The position numbers were made by a program, and so were the translations under genes. The notes beneath the pieces were generated by a model that made no database searches, was not told the origin of the DNA, and saw nothing but the letters and a program-made list of their open reading frames with translations. From assembly GCA_947652115.1 (NCBI GenBank), contig OX393567.1, forward strand, positions 22,234,357 through 22,298,356: a DNA stretch of 64,000 bases. The letters are read 5' to 3'. Source of the DNA: Blastomussa wellsi. Taxonomy: Eukaryota; Cnidaria; Anthozoa; Scleractinia; Plerogyridae. Below, piece after piece: positions 36,640-48,946 of this stretch; position 1 is the stretch's first letter; every line of letters starts with the position of its first letter.

Positions 36640-39600
36640 GTTGCCTTTGTTTTTCCTGTCAAAACAGGCTAAACAAGCTAAACCTTTCATTAAGCTGCAT
36701 CCCAAAGCGCGAATTATAAACATAACAATATTTACATTGGACCGGAACACTAACCACAACACTAATTCTAAATTTATCTAACAGCGACGGCCAATTTGCA
36801 CTCGCCGATTGTTTTGTACTTAAAACCAGAACCCACAACTTGTGAGTCGTAATATTGGACATGATGAGTTGATAAAATTGAATCTAAATTGTTTAAACGT
36901 TTCCTAAAATAATCTGAGTTTCCTGTAATTAGCGTTGAAACAATGGAAGAACTTCTCGCCGCTGATCCACTCGCACATAAAATGGCTTCCGGCTAAGTGG
37001 TCACGCCCGTAAGCTTCAAGGGTGCAAGCAAATTAACTTTATTTGTTGCGGTGGACGAATCCAGGCTTATGAAATGCTTGGCACGTACTGTGGCTATTTT
37101 CAGCTTAAATGTGGTGAAAAGCGTTTTGTTCACGTAAAGAAATTGAAACCAACTCAAAGTTCTTTCCACTAACCGTACGGCCGTGTACAGCGTTTAATTA
37201 ACCCGAGGCAATGAGTCAATCCTAAATTAAATGAGCTTTTACGAACGGAATAAGATTAATCGCTGTTTTGATTCCAGCCACAAGGTCTACAAGTTTTTCA
37301 TTAGTGATTTATATACGTAAAATAAAACTGAACTAATTTGTTTTCCACAATAAAATATTCCGATATATAGTTTTCCTCTTCGTGGTCAAGAATGACAGTT
37401 TTCACCAAACTGCGTTTTAATGTAGTTGCGTACTACTGAAAACGTCCTTCTCTGCTTTACAAGATATGAAACAAAAGCCTGACAATATTTTTAAGTATGG
37501 CAGAATACAACGCCGTACGCAATTATTGAGTCTACTGATTTATAAATGATCATTGACTGAGAGTCTGAAGGGCTGAGGTTAATCCAAATGAATAGTAAAC
37601 AACACAGAACCAGTATTAAAAGTACTCGAAAATGATTTATTGAGTTGGAAAAAAGCATACACGGAAATTGGCGCAGAGCCGCGCCAGCAACTCGCAAGAT
37701 TCAAGAATTATAGCGTTCACAGCTGGAAGGAAAGACAAGTGTAGTGGTTAATTAAAAGAGCAATTTGCAATTCAAACGAGAAATAGACAATCCTGCTCAA
37801 AAAAGTAACGAAAGGCCATAAATTTTCTTGATTTTTGGTATAGAGTATTCGTTTTGCCATTTCATGGAAACGTGAAGTCTGGCACGCAGTGGGTTTGTTC
37901 TCTCAATGAGATCCATGCAAAGCAGAGAAACCCGCTCTACTGGGAACAAATTTTCAACTGGGGAATGGTCAAAATATGAGCATCCACTTTTGTAGAAAAA
38001 AACGTAAATATCAGTATGTGTAACTTGTTTTTTTTTTCTCTTTTTCTCGACATGATTGTAATCCAGAGGAAAAAGATCCAGAGGATTCACGCAGTTCGAC
38101 TGCTTCTTCTATAGTTTGTTTCTGAACTGTCGTCTCCTTTATTCATTGCCGTTTGTTGAAATCGTCCCGCTAGGCGTTGCGTGATCTAAGACCCCATCAG
38201 ATCTTGAGCGCGCGGGAAAAGTTTCTTTCTCATTCCAGTACCTAAGCTGATTCCTCAGAAATAAAATTTGTCGAACGATTTTTTTGAAACTTTCCCTGAA
38301 TGTTCCCTACTAAGCACCGAGCTCGCAAAAGAGATATGGTGGGCCAATCTCGCCCTATCCGTGCCTGTAACCGGTGCTATTTGATCTTTTTTCCTTCCCA
38401 AAAATTCCGCTTCTTTGTAGAACAAAATTCTGCAATTTATGTCGCTTGAAAGCAAATCCGTATAAAAAACGCCGTCATACAATATGATATTGTGCGCGCG
38501 CTGATCACGCGTCAAATTATACGCAGCATAAGATTACGAACAAGCCGTCGCTACCAAGGCATCTGAAACAAGTCAGTACTTGAATTCATTTCTACGGTAA
38601 ACCCGTGAGACGAGAACAGAATATTTCTACGTTTTGACGACGGCGGATTAAAAGTGATAACGTGAACAAGATCACGCTTGACATGATAGCGATTTACTGG
38701 TTGCTCAGATCCACACCTCACACTAAACATTTGAGTGGACCTTTCTCACTCTGTTTATTATTTTTTATGTTTATGTTAATTGCCCACCAAATCCTCATTT
38801 CTGAGTTCAAGTTCTTTTGTTTATGCTGACGAGTGATGGAAAAGGTCTATACTGCTTCTCTTCAAATTAATCCCCGCTCTTGGCATTTTTGTCATATGGC
38901 GCCGATAGCCCCGACCGGGGTAACAGATATGTAGGGGCGAGGTAGAGTTCCCCCACCTTCCCCCACCAAGGTCATCTGTAGGTTTCGTTATTAGTCACGC
39001 AAAGATGACTGCAAGGCGCTGTAAAACCTTAAAATGAGACCTTCATCCGTAAAATGCCCTCTACAGTTCTCGCACGAGTATTAAACTAGCGACCATCAGC
39101 AGCCGCTAAATTACACTGGGTCAATGAGGCCAGTGGCTTGCTAACAGTACGCTTTCCAGACGTTTTTCGTCTGTAAATCCATTAAAGGGCTACGTCATCG
39201 TTCGTGCACTTTGTGCACTTTCCAATCCGTTTCTATCTTCTCCATCCTCAGCCATCCTTGTTCCTTTTTGGTTTAGTATCACTCTTTTGGTGTTTTTCAT
39301 ACTTAGCAAACTACTATTTTTAGGTTACTTTACGTTGTCGAAAAAGTGACTCAAAATATCGTGACGTAGCTCCCTAATAACAAGGTCACACCTTCGAATC
39401 GAATCTTGGTGTTAAAAGTCACGCTAACAGTGCTGACACGTGACACAGAACTGCATACCGCAGAGCTACAAGAATACAGCAAAAACTAACGCGCTACAGA
39501 CGCGGCTGTCAGATCAACATCAGTATTTCAGCGCATTTAATCGAGTAGCCGTTACAGAAACGAAGACAACAACTGAACTATCACGGGATACAGCTACATA

Positions 39601-40029
39601 TTTGTCATGCCCACTAAACTATCTCACATTCTTCTGTCCGGTTTGGAGGAAATGGTTGGCATACCGTCATCACGCGAGCCACGAGAGTAAAGTCCAAACA
39701 CGCCAGTACAGATAAGCTGGCTGAACATATTTGTGGCTAATCTAACAATTAACTGAAATCACAAGACGCGATAAACACCGCCAGGAAATGCCCAATTCTT
39801 CACGCTATTCAATACGAAAGGTGTCTGGAATACGATATGACAGCCTTATTATTAGTCGGTTCTGTTGCATGGAGATCTCATGACACACCTTGATATTAAA
39901 AAAAAAATGCGACTTGCGAAATCTACCACACGAAAGAACTGTTAAATCTCATTAGCTTCCATTTTAAAGAGGATTTCATCGACACCCATAAAATTAAGAA
40001 ACACCTTTGTAAAATACAACGTAATAAAC
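36640..40029. other. Non-coding interval
   Basis: No exon or RNA gene recognised. It contains a dispersed-repeat copy at 39170-39370; the rest shows no structure I can support. Confidence 0.5.
39170..39370 (+). repeat. Dispersed 200-bp repeat, copy 2
   Basis: GTGCACTTTCCAATCCG, TCTATCTTCTCCATCCTC, GCCATCCTTGTTCC, TTTGGTTTAGTATCAC and AGCAAACTACTATTTTTAGG, in the same order as the other copies. Plus orientation. Confidence 0.7.
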
Positions 40030-41065
40030 AGAACCACTTACTGCCAATAGTTCAGTTTATACAAACGATAGAATTGATACTCAGGGTTCCATCCACAGAT
40101 TGAAAGAAAGAACCACCTTGCATAGCATAACAAACAGTACCCACATGAAAGTACTGCTTACAGCTTTCATTTGAATGGTAACAAACAAGAGTTTCTTCCG
40201 CAGACTTTAAACTGAGCTAGAACGATCTTGTACATGCAAACAGTACCACAGCTCAGTACAGCTTTTATTCGAATGCCGGTCCCCACACTTGTCGACACAC
40301 CAACGTTTCATCCACACTTGAAAGATGTAACTTCCTTAAAAAGAGTAATATACAGTACCACAGGAAAGTTCTCAGGGGCGTAGCTGGGGTGGGGAGGGTC
40401 CTGGGGTGCCCGTGAATCCCCCCCCCCCCTCCCTCGTGAGATAATTTTTTCAGTTTTTGAAGTCAGCAACGAAGAAAACATGTAATTCAGGTGGCGAGAA
40501 CGCGTGAATCTGAAAAATCAACATGGAATAAATCTTTTCCAGTCTCCACTCACTCAGCATTCGCGGGAGAAGCCCACGAGGTCAAGGTCTGCCGCGCTCG
40601 ACTCCTCACCAATCTCTCCCATGGCTTTGCCGCTCCGACGACGGCCTCCCAAAAACAAAAGTCCCGCCAGCTACGCAGGCTAAACACAGCGTGGAGGTCG
40701 ACATCACAATCTGGTTGATAGTGGGTGTGAAACAGTATGATCCCCCCTTTGAAAAATCCTAACCTGGTGGTGCTCCTCAGTTTTTATTTGAATGCCGGTT
40801 CACACAAACCAATGTTTCATCCACGGCCTTGAAAGTTAGAACCATCTTGTATAGACTAATAAACGTATTGCTCAATAGCTTTCATTTGAATAGTTAGGGT
40901 CACACAATACTGAATAACACCTTCCACAGTAGCTTCATTTCAATGGTCACACACTAGACTGTTTTTGGTCTGACAAAAAGTCAAATTTCTGATTGAAGTT
41001 AGAACCATTTGTACCACCTGAAAGTATTGCTTTTGTTTGCAATGTCAAACAGTTCGGTTTCTTCA
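40030..41065. repeat. Decayed tandem array of about 120-bp units
   Basis: Repeating blocks: ACAGTACCACA, AGCTTTCATTTGAATGC, GGTCACACA, CAACGTTTCATCCAC, CTTGAAAG, AGAACCATCTTGTA, TAATAAACAGTACC. At least six units are recognisable. A TIR element (40373-40676) is inserted in the middle. Confidence 0.65.
40373..40676. mobile_element. TIR element with CAGGGGCGTAGCTGG end, nested in the tandem array
   Basis: Left end CAGGGGCGTAGCTGGGG; right end CGCCAGCTACGC. It splits a unit of the surrounding array, so it is younger than the array. It carries a 9-C run near 40421. Confidence 0.55.
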
Positions 41066-43463
41066 GTCCAAAAGCTTGCAGAAACATTAGATTAAAGATT
41101 GACTAAGGTTTGTGAATGAGTACAGCAATGGTTAAAATTTTGAAAGTATCTTGTGTGTATGCCACACCGTTTTTTATTTTTATTTTTGGAGACTGTGTGC
41201 TGAAACATTCAAAACTTCCTTCATAAATGACTACTGGCGGGTCTGAGAAAGACGTGCCGACAAAATTGTACTATGGCCACTCTAAACGTAGTCCGTAAAA
41301 TAAAGTCTAGTCTCTTCTGTCAGCCTGCGAGTTTATTCGAGACTACTTAAAACTCATTGCCGTGAGAAATTCCCCACCCCCAGTACATCAGATTTCTGTC
41401 TTGGCACTGAATTCACCATCTCAGGAAAATGATGAAGGTTAGTGCGGTTTAACTTGGTCAACTTTTCCGGCTCAAGGGCAACGCATTGAATGCTCGCTTT
41501 ATTTAATTAACAAATGAGTCCAAAAAACGCTTTCGAAACTGGCACTCAATTCATTTACAGTGTTTCAAATTTTAAAAGGTTTGACCTTGCGGTCAGGTTG
41601 TTCCAGCCTCGGGCAAAATAATCACACGAAGGAGAAAAAACAGCGCCAATCGAGAAAGGAAACGGCAAGCTAGAGAGATCTTCTGTTGCTAGAGTCTCGC
41701 GATATGACAATTTCTTTACTGTCATTCCGCTATTCTTCAGTATGAGGGCTTGGGAAATATTTAGAAAGGAATCATTCACATCCATTTATTCCAATCACCA
41801 GACTAGCTGACAGACATTAATGTAAAGGTGGTGCATTTGATAATTGAACAATTGACTTGCAGCTGATTTTTTCAGACGGACAAAAACAAAATTCTCTGCC
41901 GCACACAAACACTGTCACCGACCTATAATTCGTTCGGCTCAGTGATGCAAACTGAATTACGTCAGTATAATTGGATCTAGATTGGTCGATTGGTTTCCTG
42001 CACGGGCCGAAAAGACAAGCCGACTTTATAAAATAAACTGAAAACGCAGACTCGTGCCCGGGAACTGATACCAGAAAACTAAACCTCAAAGCCAGTAATC
42101 GAGTCTTAAAACGTCGAAGCACGCGTTTTGAGGGAAATCTGATCGTTTTACTTTTCTTTGCCGTGATGTCGGTGAGATTTGCGGTATCCAAGAAAAACTG
42201 AGAATATAAATCACTAAAATGGGTGTAAACAAACTGCATGCCAACTTTGCAACTTTCTCGCCTAAGCACTGATGGCTTACGATAAAAATAAACGATACGT
42301 TTAACTCTTAAAAAGGATTAGAACTTTTCATGTGTTCATTTACCAACCGGATGGTATTTTGAACACGTTTGTTGAAAGTTCGGTCATTTGTCTTTTGTCA
42401 GCTTTACTGTTTTTGGCTGTGTGTCAGTTGTTTGATTAAATGGTTTTAGGTGGAGACGTAATTTGTCAGTGGACATTTAAATTTTTGGCCATCAGTCAAA
42501 CAGTTCTCAGAGAATTGACCACATCCATAACGGCGGACTTTTAGCTAATACAAACAAGACAAAGACAAGACTTAGCAGAATTGAAACAATCATACATTAC
42601 GCTTGCTTGCGAGGGGAGATCAAGGGAAGGGAGCGAGGTTCTATTGCCCCCCCCCCCTCTTTATCTGTCCATTCTCCCCTCCCCCAATCTCCCCGGAGAA
42701 TGTTTTGCTGATCAATAGAAATGATGCGAAATGCCGAATGGTGATAATCCTTTCACAATCACCTCCCCAGTTTGCAATTTTTCCCACATTGTAAGGAGTG
42801 TAACATGACGTTACGGATTTTCTTATTTCAAATACCTTCCCTAGAATTTAACGAATACGAACCGAGGGGCAGTTTCGCGAGAAGAAAGGTTGTTGTATTC
42901 ATTTTAAGTTTCACAGTGACCTCTTTCGTTTCGGCCTACTTCGCGTAAAATATAATACCGAAACTCTCGTATGTCAACAGAAACAAATGTGTGCCTGACT
43001 GGGGTCAGCTATATACTGGCAACCGGCGGCTAAAAATGATTTTGGATTTTTATTCTTGAAAGTAATCAGGCAGACAGACAAGCAATGCAAGGAAGCGGTC
43101 CTCAACTATTAGCGGGAGGGAGGGCGAATATTATTTCAAAGGCGAGGGCCCAAAAATTTTAGCCCCTCTCAGGTTAAAAGCCCAACAATCTTGCCCCCAG
43201 ACCCAAAATATATTGTGAACCCTAAACGCGGGTCCAGAAAATCCCCTCCCCCTCAAAAAAATGGGCGCCCAAAAGATCGCAGCCCTCCCACAAAATTTCC
43301 CCCCTTCCTAGTTAAGGCGGGTTTCTAACTGAATTTAAATGAAATTTTGAGAGGTTTAAAGAAGGTATAAAAGGAAGAAAATTAGTTTTGAAACACCCAC
43401 AGACAGTTGACTCCCACCCAAGAGCACCCGAGCTTGGTAGGGGGACTGTTTGGGTGTGCATAC
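41066..43463. other. Non-coding interval
   Basis: I see no supported gene. Low-complexity C/T-rich stretches near 42649-42690 and 43240-43310 create spurious open frames. Confidence 0.5.
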
Positions 43464-43962
43464 CGTAATGATTCGATTTAGCGCCCTCCTTCCAATAAGC
43501 GCCCCGTTCCGAATAAGCGCCCCCTTCGAATGTCTTTTTGTTAATAAGCGCCCCTATTCCAAAAAGCGCCCCCATTCTTATAAGCGCCCCTATTCTAATA
43601 AGCGCCCCTGTTCTAATATTACAGCGCCTTCAGAATACGTATCAAACGTGGTTCATCTTCCTTTAATAGCCGACATACCGTACGTAATAACGCATTACAG
43701 TGGTCTTCGTCTGAGTTTCTCAAATGTTATGTCCATGTGAGTACATAATTCCTTCAAACGAATAAAGTAACTGAACTTTCAACAATTTGTTACCGTTACA
43801 GTTTCTGTTGTTAGTTATTTTAATATTTATTAAAGTTATGCTTTAACCATTTGGTTGTTTCTCAAAAACTTAAATAAGCGCCCTGTCCCTGTCTCGAATA
43901 AGCGCCCTCCTTGAGGTACCAAAAGTAAATAAGCGCCCCGGGCGCTAAATCTAATCATTACG
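43464..43962. mobile_element. TIR element built on AATAAGCGCCCC repeats
   Basis: Ends CGTAATGATTCGATTTAGCG and CGCTAAATCTAATCATTACG are inverted repeats with one mismatch. Inside, about ten AATAAGCGCCCC-like units occur, six or seven near the left and three near the right, around an AT-rich centre. No transposase. Confidence 0.75.
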
Positions 43963-44219
43963 CTATTCTAATTTTAGACAGCCTGCGGGAGAAAAACGTG
44001 GCGTACGTGGCGGAGAGGGACTGGTGAAAGGAGCACGGGCCCTTCCCTCCCCCAGTCCCTTCTTATTCTTTGAAACGAGAGCTTCTATTTCGGCGCCCTA
44101 CCGCTAAGCAACTGATCATCGAAACTGCGGGCTCAGGCCACCAATCACAGAGGGTGGGAGGTGTATAAACTCTCCAAAATTTGGGTTCGATTCCAGTTAA
44201 CAAAAGTCCTTCAAAACTG

Positions 44220-44388
44220 TATAATTTGGTTTTATCAACTGGGTTGCTAATGTCAATTGGCCACCATAAAGAGATACAAGAGCTGACGTTTCGTCGGAGC
44301 GAAGGGCTAACGCTTGAAACGTCAGCTCTTGAATCTCTTTACGGTGGCCAATTCACATTATCAACCCAGTTGATAAAACCAAATTATA
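44220..44388. mobile_element. Near-perfect foldback MITE, TATAATTTGGTTTT arms
   Basis: TATAATTTGGTTTTATCAAC on the left is inverted at the right (GTTGATAAAACCAAATTATA). The arms continue through GGCCACC, AAGAGAT and AGAGCTGACGTTTC to a loop of about 20 bp. Confidence 0.75.
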
Positions 44389-44397
44389 TTGTTATAC

Positions 44398-44442
<45 letters not shown>

Positions 44443-45239
44443 CCTTCAAAACTGGCTCGAAACCTCACAAAGATACGATACAAAGTGTACATCAGTTAAT
44501 CACTATTGCTCTTCGCTCTTCTGGGCTGGCCAGGTCTAGCCGGAAACCGAACTAACCCTTATGCAATTGTTTGTTTGAATTACAGGAAACTACGATATAT
44601 TCACCCATCTTTCAAGTGCAAAGCAGTGTGCATATATATTTCATTCGGCTACAACAAGGGTAATTTTAGCAGCGCGGTTTCTCTTTGATGTCGATTCGGA
44701 AGTTATGATCCAATACAAGTATTTTTTCTGCAGGTTGTTACATCAATACATTATAAGCAGTGTTAAGTTCCTTGGTATGCAAAGGAAACTGTACGAATGT
44801 CGCACACGCCAAATCTTGTTTAGAGCCGGTTTACTGCCTCGAGCTTCCGAAGTCTTCCGCAATCAATCATTTGTTTCTGCGGGCGATTCATCAAGTTTAT
44901 CAACTAGTTTCAAGGATTTAAACCCAGCGTTAAGAGTACCACTTAATAGTTCAATGGCCGCAAGTCCTGTACTCCACTGGAATCCCACAATAAAGAGGGC
45001 CAGATAGCTAAAATTACTACGAATGAAGTATCACATTACTACAGTCTAATATTACTACAATACAACGGAAGCGGCGAATCGAGACAAAATTTTTGGTGTT
45101 TCCGATTTCACGACTTTTTTTACTAATCAATGTTCTAGTTTTTTCTGGTTGAACTACTCTACTCAAGATGGCAAACTTTCAAAGGGACCGAACATTTTCA
45201 CAAACAAGGCTAACCCCGACACCGGGATGTTTTAAATTC

Positions 45240-45450
45240 AAGTTTTTATATTGCCAGACAACCTAAATTACCCCTCAAAATGTAGGAAAGCTAAAAATAA
45301 TAGTTTGCTAAGGAAGAAAAACACCAAAGGAGCGATACAAAACCAGAAGGGAACAAAAATGGCCGAGAATGGAGAAGATTAAAACGGATTGGAAATGACG
45401 ATTTTGAAAAATTTAGACTTTAAGTTTTCAAAGTGCGCGAGCAGTGACGT
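45240..45450 (-). repeat. Dispersed 200-bp repeat, copy 3
   Basis: Inverse orientation of copies 1 and 2: CTAAAAATAATAGTTTGCTA, AACACCAAAGGAGCGATAC, GGAACAAAAATGGC, GGAGAAGATTAAAACGGATT. It ends about 215 bp beyond the snoRNA host gene's poly(A) signal. Confidence 0.7.
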
Positions 45451-45937
45451 AGCTCCTTCAACTCGGCACACTTGCTACTCCCTTCCGCATGGGGGTGGCG
45501 ATGGGGACAAAAACAAACTCCACATTACCGTTGGGCCTCCAATGTGAACCAGAGAGAGAGATTCTAACAAGATTTGGTTTTTGATAACTTGAATCTTCAA
45601 GTTGAAAGGGGTTTGAAAAAGGTTCGAATGATTGGGCATACAATAACGCTTCAAAATTCCACATCAACTTATAACAGATTAATCTTTATTTCTGATTAAC
45701 TTAAAATGCATCGTGATCTGCAATAATACAAGTTTGAACACAATACTGTCACCATTTCAGTTTCTTTGAAATGTTAATGTTCTAACCTGCAATACAAGAA
45801 CATACTTTTGGTTACTAACAGAATTATGGTGACAGTATAACATTTCACTTGAAACAACAGACAACACAACCCCTTCCAGCCAACTGCAATAGTTTCCCTC
45901 TCCTAGCAAGTCGTTTATACAGCACCCATGGGTAGAA

Positions 45938-46031
45938 GTGTGGTCAGACAGTTCTGGCTTGTCACAAAATGACAAAGAGTTTATCGTCACTGTCGATATG
46001 ATGGGGAAAAAAGTTGTACATCATTCCACAC
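45938..46031 (-). ncRNA. Box C/D snoRNA, family A copy 1
   Basis: 94 nt on the minus strand. The terminal stem GTGTGG/CCACAC encloses C box ATGATGT and D box CTGA. An internal C'-like AGTGACGA is present. It shares TTTTTTCCCCATC, TATCGACA, TGACGATAA and TGTGACAAGCC-like blocks with 48562-48656. Target not identified. It lies in the last intron of the host gene. Confidence 0.75.
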
Positions 46032-46208
46032 ATTTTTACTTAAACAGATGCAAATCTACATTTCGCATTGAACAGAACTCACCAACTTACATTTCCTTTC
46101 TGGGTCTTGGTTGGACGTCATGTGTCTGAAAAAAATTAAAGGCCATTTTGATGTTAAAATATAAATAAAGTTGGATGCATTATGTAAGACATTTTTTTCC
46201 AAATAAAA

Positions 46209-46302
46209 ACCAGTCAGACATCCAAGGAATTTTAGCCATCACCAAGATACAATCATCTTTCTGGTGGAAACTGCGAACATGGTATATTATCATCACACTG
46301 GT
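46209..46302 (-). ncRNA. SNORD14: U14 (SNORD14) box C/D snoRNA, copy 1
   Basis: Minus strand, 94 nt. Terminal stem ACCAGT/ACTGGT, C box GTGATGA and D box CTGA. It holds both conserved U14 blocks: TTCGCAGTTTCCACCAGAAA (18S-complementary domain) and CCTTGGATGTCTGA at the 3' end. U14 is needed for 18S rRNA processing and guides 2'-O-methylation of 18S. It sits in a host-gene intron. Confidence 0.93.
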
Positions 46303-47466
46303 TTTGCTGTACACTTAAGATCCCTGTATACCAAGCAATCAATGCATTGGAAAGCTATGAAGCGACTGTGGGGGATCTTATGGTGAAAAATCAAAGACTA
46401 AAACTTAAATGAACACAGCAGCTACAAGTCTGTCAAGGCAGCAATATACGACTCATGTGGTTCCTGACATTTGTTTGAGCTATTTCGCTTTGACCAGTGC
46501 ATGTTGTTAGATTGCTTGTTACATCTTGCAGAATTAGGAGAAACTTAAACTCAAACAGCCCTGTTAGTAAATTAGCGAATTGCTGAGGTTACAGGTCTTC
46601 TCTATTTCCTTTGCAATGAGCACTGTGGAGTTTTCTAACAGTTGACAGACCAGGAGCTATAATTTGCCACATTTTGCTATTGTTTTCCAGTATGGTTTTT
46701 CTGTTTTATGTCTACTGCAAAGTACCCTTAAGTTCTCCAAATTGATTTGATTGAACAAACATCTTGCCTCTTGGGTTCAAACCATAATTTATGCTAATCA
46801 ACCCAAACAGCAAGATACTGGCACACGATTAATAATGCTGTTTCGCGGATGACACTTTTCCACTTTAGAAACAAATTTGTAGACAGCTGCCTGCAGGCTC
46901 GTATCATGTGAACACCGTACCTCCTTACACTGTCAATCAAATTGACTTGTCAAGAATTTGAATGGTATGAAGCCAGACATTAATCTCATCAACATTAACT
47001 TGATAATAAAATTATGGTCTGAACCTTACAGGGAGAAGCCAAAAGTGACACAGCGTAAATCATGTCACAATCTTTCATGTAGATTCAACCAAGTCAGAAG
47101 AAATCTAAAAGCTATCCTCAGCATCTGACATGACAATAACTGCAGGGAAGGATGCGAAGTTAATTACACTTTTGAACTTCTTGCTGTAAGTCCTTCATTC
47201 AACAGAACATAAAATTAAGAACAAAATAAACTTTCAATGATGACTATTACTTCAGTGGGAGGAACAGTTGTCCAGTTTTGGCTGAACAGTGTCAAGATTT
47301 CATTTCCGATATTAAACAAATTCAAAGTTGATTTTGATGTGGTGAACTTACTTGTGCAAACACTGCTTTTCAATAAGCCCCTGTTCAGTGTACATCTAAA
47401 ACAAACAAGCAGCTTGTTAGAAATAACTTTGAACACCAACAAAACAACAAACAGCTGTCGGAAGCA

Positions 47467-47558
47467 ACCAGTCAGACATCCAAGGAAATAAGCCAACACG
47501 AAGATGTAACATCTTTCTGGTGGAAACTGCGAATATGGCAAATGATCATCACCCTGGT
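47467..47558 (-). ncRNA. SNORD14: U14 (SNORD14) box C/D snoRNA, copy 2
   Basis: Minus strand, 92 nt. Stem ACCAG/CTGGT, C box GTGATGA, D box CTGA, with the two U14 blocks CGCAGTTTCCACCAGAAAGA and CCTTGGATGTCTGA intact. In the intron between exons 47647-47610 and 47395-47352. Confidence 0.93.
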
Positions 47559-47732
47559 CTCGAAGTTGTGTCTGCAATTTACATCAATTGTCACAAAACA
47601 AGAACTTACCAACTGGAATATATCTCCGCTGCAGTCAAGTCAGCTCCCTGAAGAGAAAATCAGACCTGAAATTAACATCTACAAATTAACAAATCGTGAC
47701 TGGCATGATTAACATTGCGCATAGATTTTTTA

Positions 47733-47824
47733 ACCAGTCAGACATCCAAGGAAATAAGCCAACATGAAGATGCAATATCTTTCTGGTGGAAACTGCGAAT
47801 ATGGCAAATGATCATCATACTGGT
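47733..47824 (-). ncRNA. SNORD14: U14 (SNORD14) box C/D snoRNA, copy 3
   Basis: Minus strand, 92 nt. Stem ACCAGT/ACTGGT, C box ATGATGA, D box CTGA, same U14 blocks as copy 2 with a few changes between them. In the intron between exons 48096-48044 and 47647-47610. Copies 2 and 3 are closer to each other than to copy 1. Confidence 0.93.
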
Positions 47825-48184
47825 TGAACAAGTCAATGAACTCTAAAACACCATGCAGGGGTTTCAAACTGTTTCAAACGAGTTTGTTTGTCTCAATATG
47901 ATAATCATGACTAGCTAGCTACTGGTGACATACAGTCAAGTATCAGGAGTAACTCAGTGGGTTGCCAGCTTGTGTTGAAAACCCTGTTCATGACACGAGT
48001 CAACATATTTTGCAGCCAAGGTGCTTCAGACACCTTACCTTACCTCACTTTAGTTTCTTCGATGTCTTAATGCTTTTCTTGCGGTTAACACGCCAACTAA
48101 AATGTAAAAAAAATCCATATTTGTTACATTGCAAATGATTTATAAATAACGATATTTTGAGAGGAAGCTACATCAGCCTTGGCT

Positions 48185-48390
48185 GGTTTCATGCAGGTCG
48201 ACTAACCAGGTCGAATTGGAATTTAGAAATGATGGTTTTTCAGGAGGGAGAACCTGGCGAAAAACCCTCAGAGCAAGGAGAGAACCAACATCAAACCCAG
48301 CCTACACACAGACCCTGGCCAGAATAGGATCCAGGCCACATGGGTAGGGAGTAAGCAATGTTACCACTGCACCACCCTGCCACATATCCC
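48185..48390 (-). repeat. tRNA-like SINE remnant
   Basis: On the minus strand GGCAGGGTGGTGCAGTGGTA resembles an A-box head, followed by a decayed B box (GGCCTGGATCC) and GGGTTTGATGTTGGTTCTC. Different family from 53135-53424. It lies inside the long host-gene intron. Confidence 0.5.
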
Positions 48391-48561
48391 AAGCATTAAC
48401 TGACAAGGATCACAATTCCCTCAGTCTTCCACAAGAATATTACTAACTTCAAAACAAAAGCAACAAAATCTGGACTCTTCTAAAAGTTCAACTACCTCAA
48501 ATTTTCACATTTAACTGAAAATGCCACCTTAATAGAGCTAAATATTAAATTCAAAAACATG

Positions 48562-48656
48562 ATGCAGTCAGAGAGGTTTGGCTTGGTCACACTGTGACAA
48601 GAGTTATCGTCATTGTCGATAAGATGGGGAAAAAAGTTTCATTCATCACCCTGCAT
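48562..48656 (-). ncRNA. Box C/D snoRNA, family A copy 2
   Basis: Minus strand, 95 nt. Terminal stem ATGCAG/CTGCAT, C box GTGATGA, D box CTGA, C'-like AATGACGA. Internal sequence parallels 45938-46031, so the two are paralogues with different terminal stems. Target unknown. Confidence 0.8.
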
Positions 48657-48781
48657 CAGTTCTGTTCCTAACGAGCTTAAGCAATGACAAAAGCGAGGAT
48701 GACGACTGGTTAAATTAAGTTATAATTTGTTCAATCTCACAAGTGGTTGTTGTCGTAGTTTGCTTAAGCTCCGTTCTACCA

Positions 48782-48946
48782 TAGACCCTTTGCATAAATA
48801 ATGCCCAAATTTGAATAACAATACTTGATACATCCTTAGCCTCGTGTGGATGTTTATGGACAAAGGTTTTTTTTACGTGAATTTGAGGCTAAGGATGTAT
48901 CAAGTATTGTTATTCAAATTTGGGTACCATTTATGCAAAGGGTCTA
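48782..48946. mobile_element. Near-perfect palindromic MITE in snoRNA host intron
   Basis: TAGACCCTTTGCATAAATAA through CTTGATACATCCTTAGCCTC is inverted in the right arm, ending ATGCAAAGGGTCTA. Arms are about 62 bp, loop about 40 bp. It looks recent. Confidence 0.8.

Noticed and set aside
44705..45007. 100-codon plus-strand frame (MIQYKYFFCRLL...)
   Set aside because: No domain recognised, no splice partner found, and it lies in repeat-rich DNA.
46209..47824. Three similar 94-bp units as a dispersed transposon
   Set aside because: They carry C and D boxes, paired ends and both diagnostic U14 blocks, so they are snoRNA genes.
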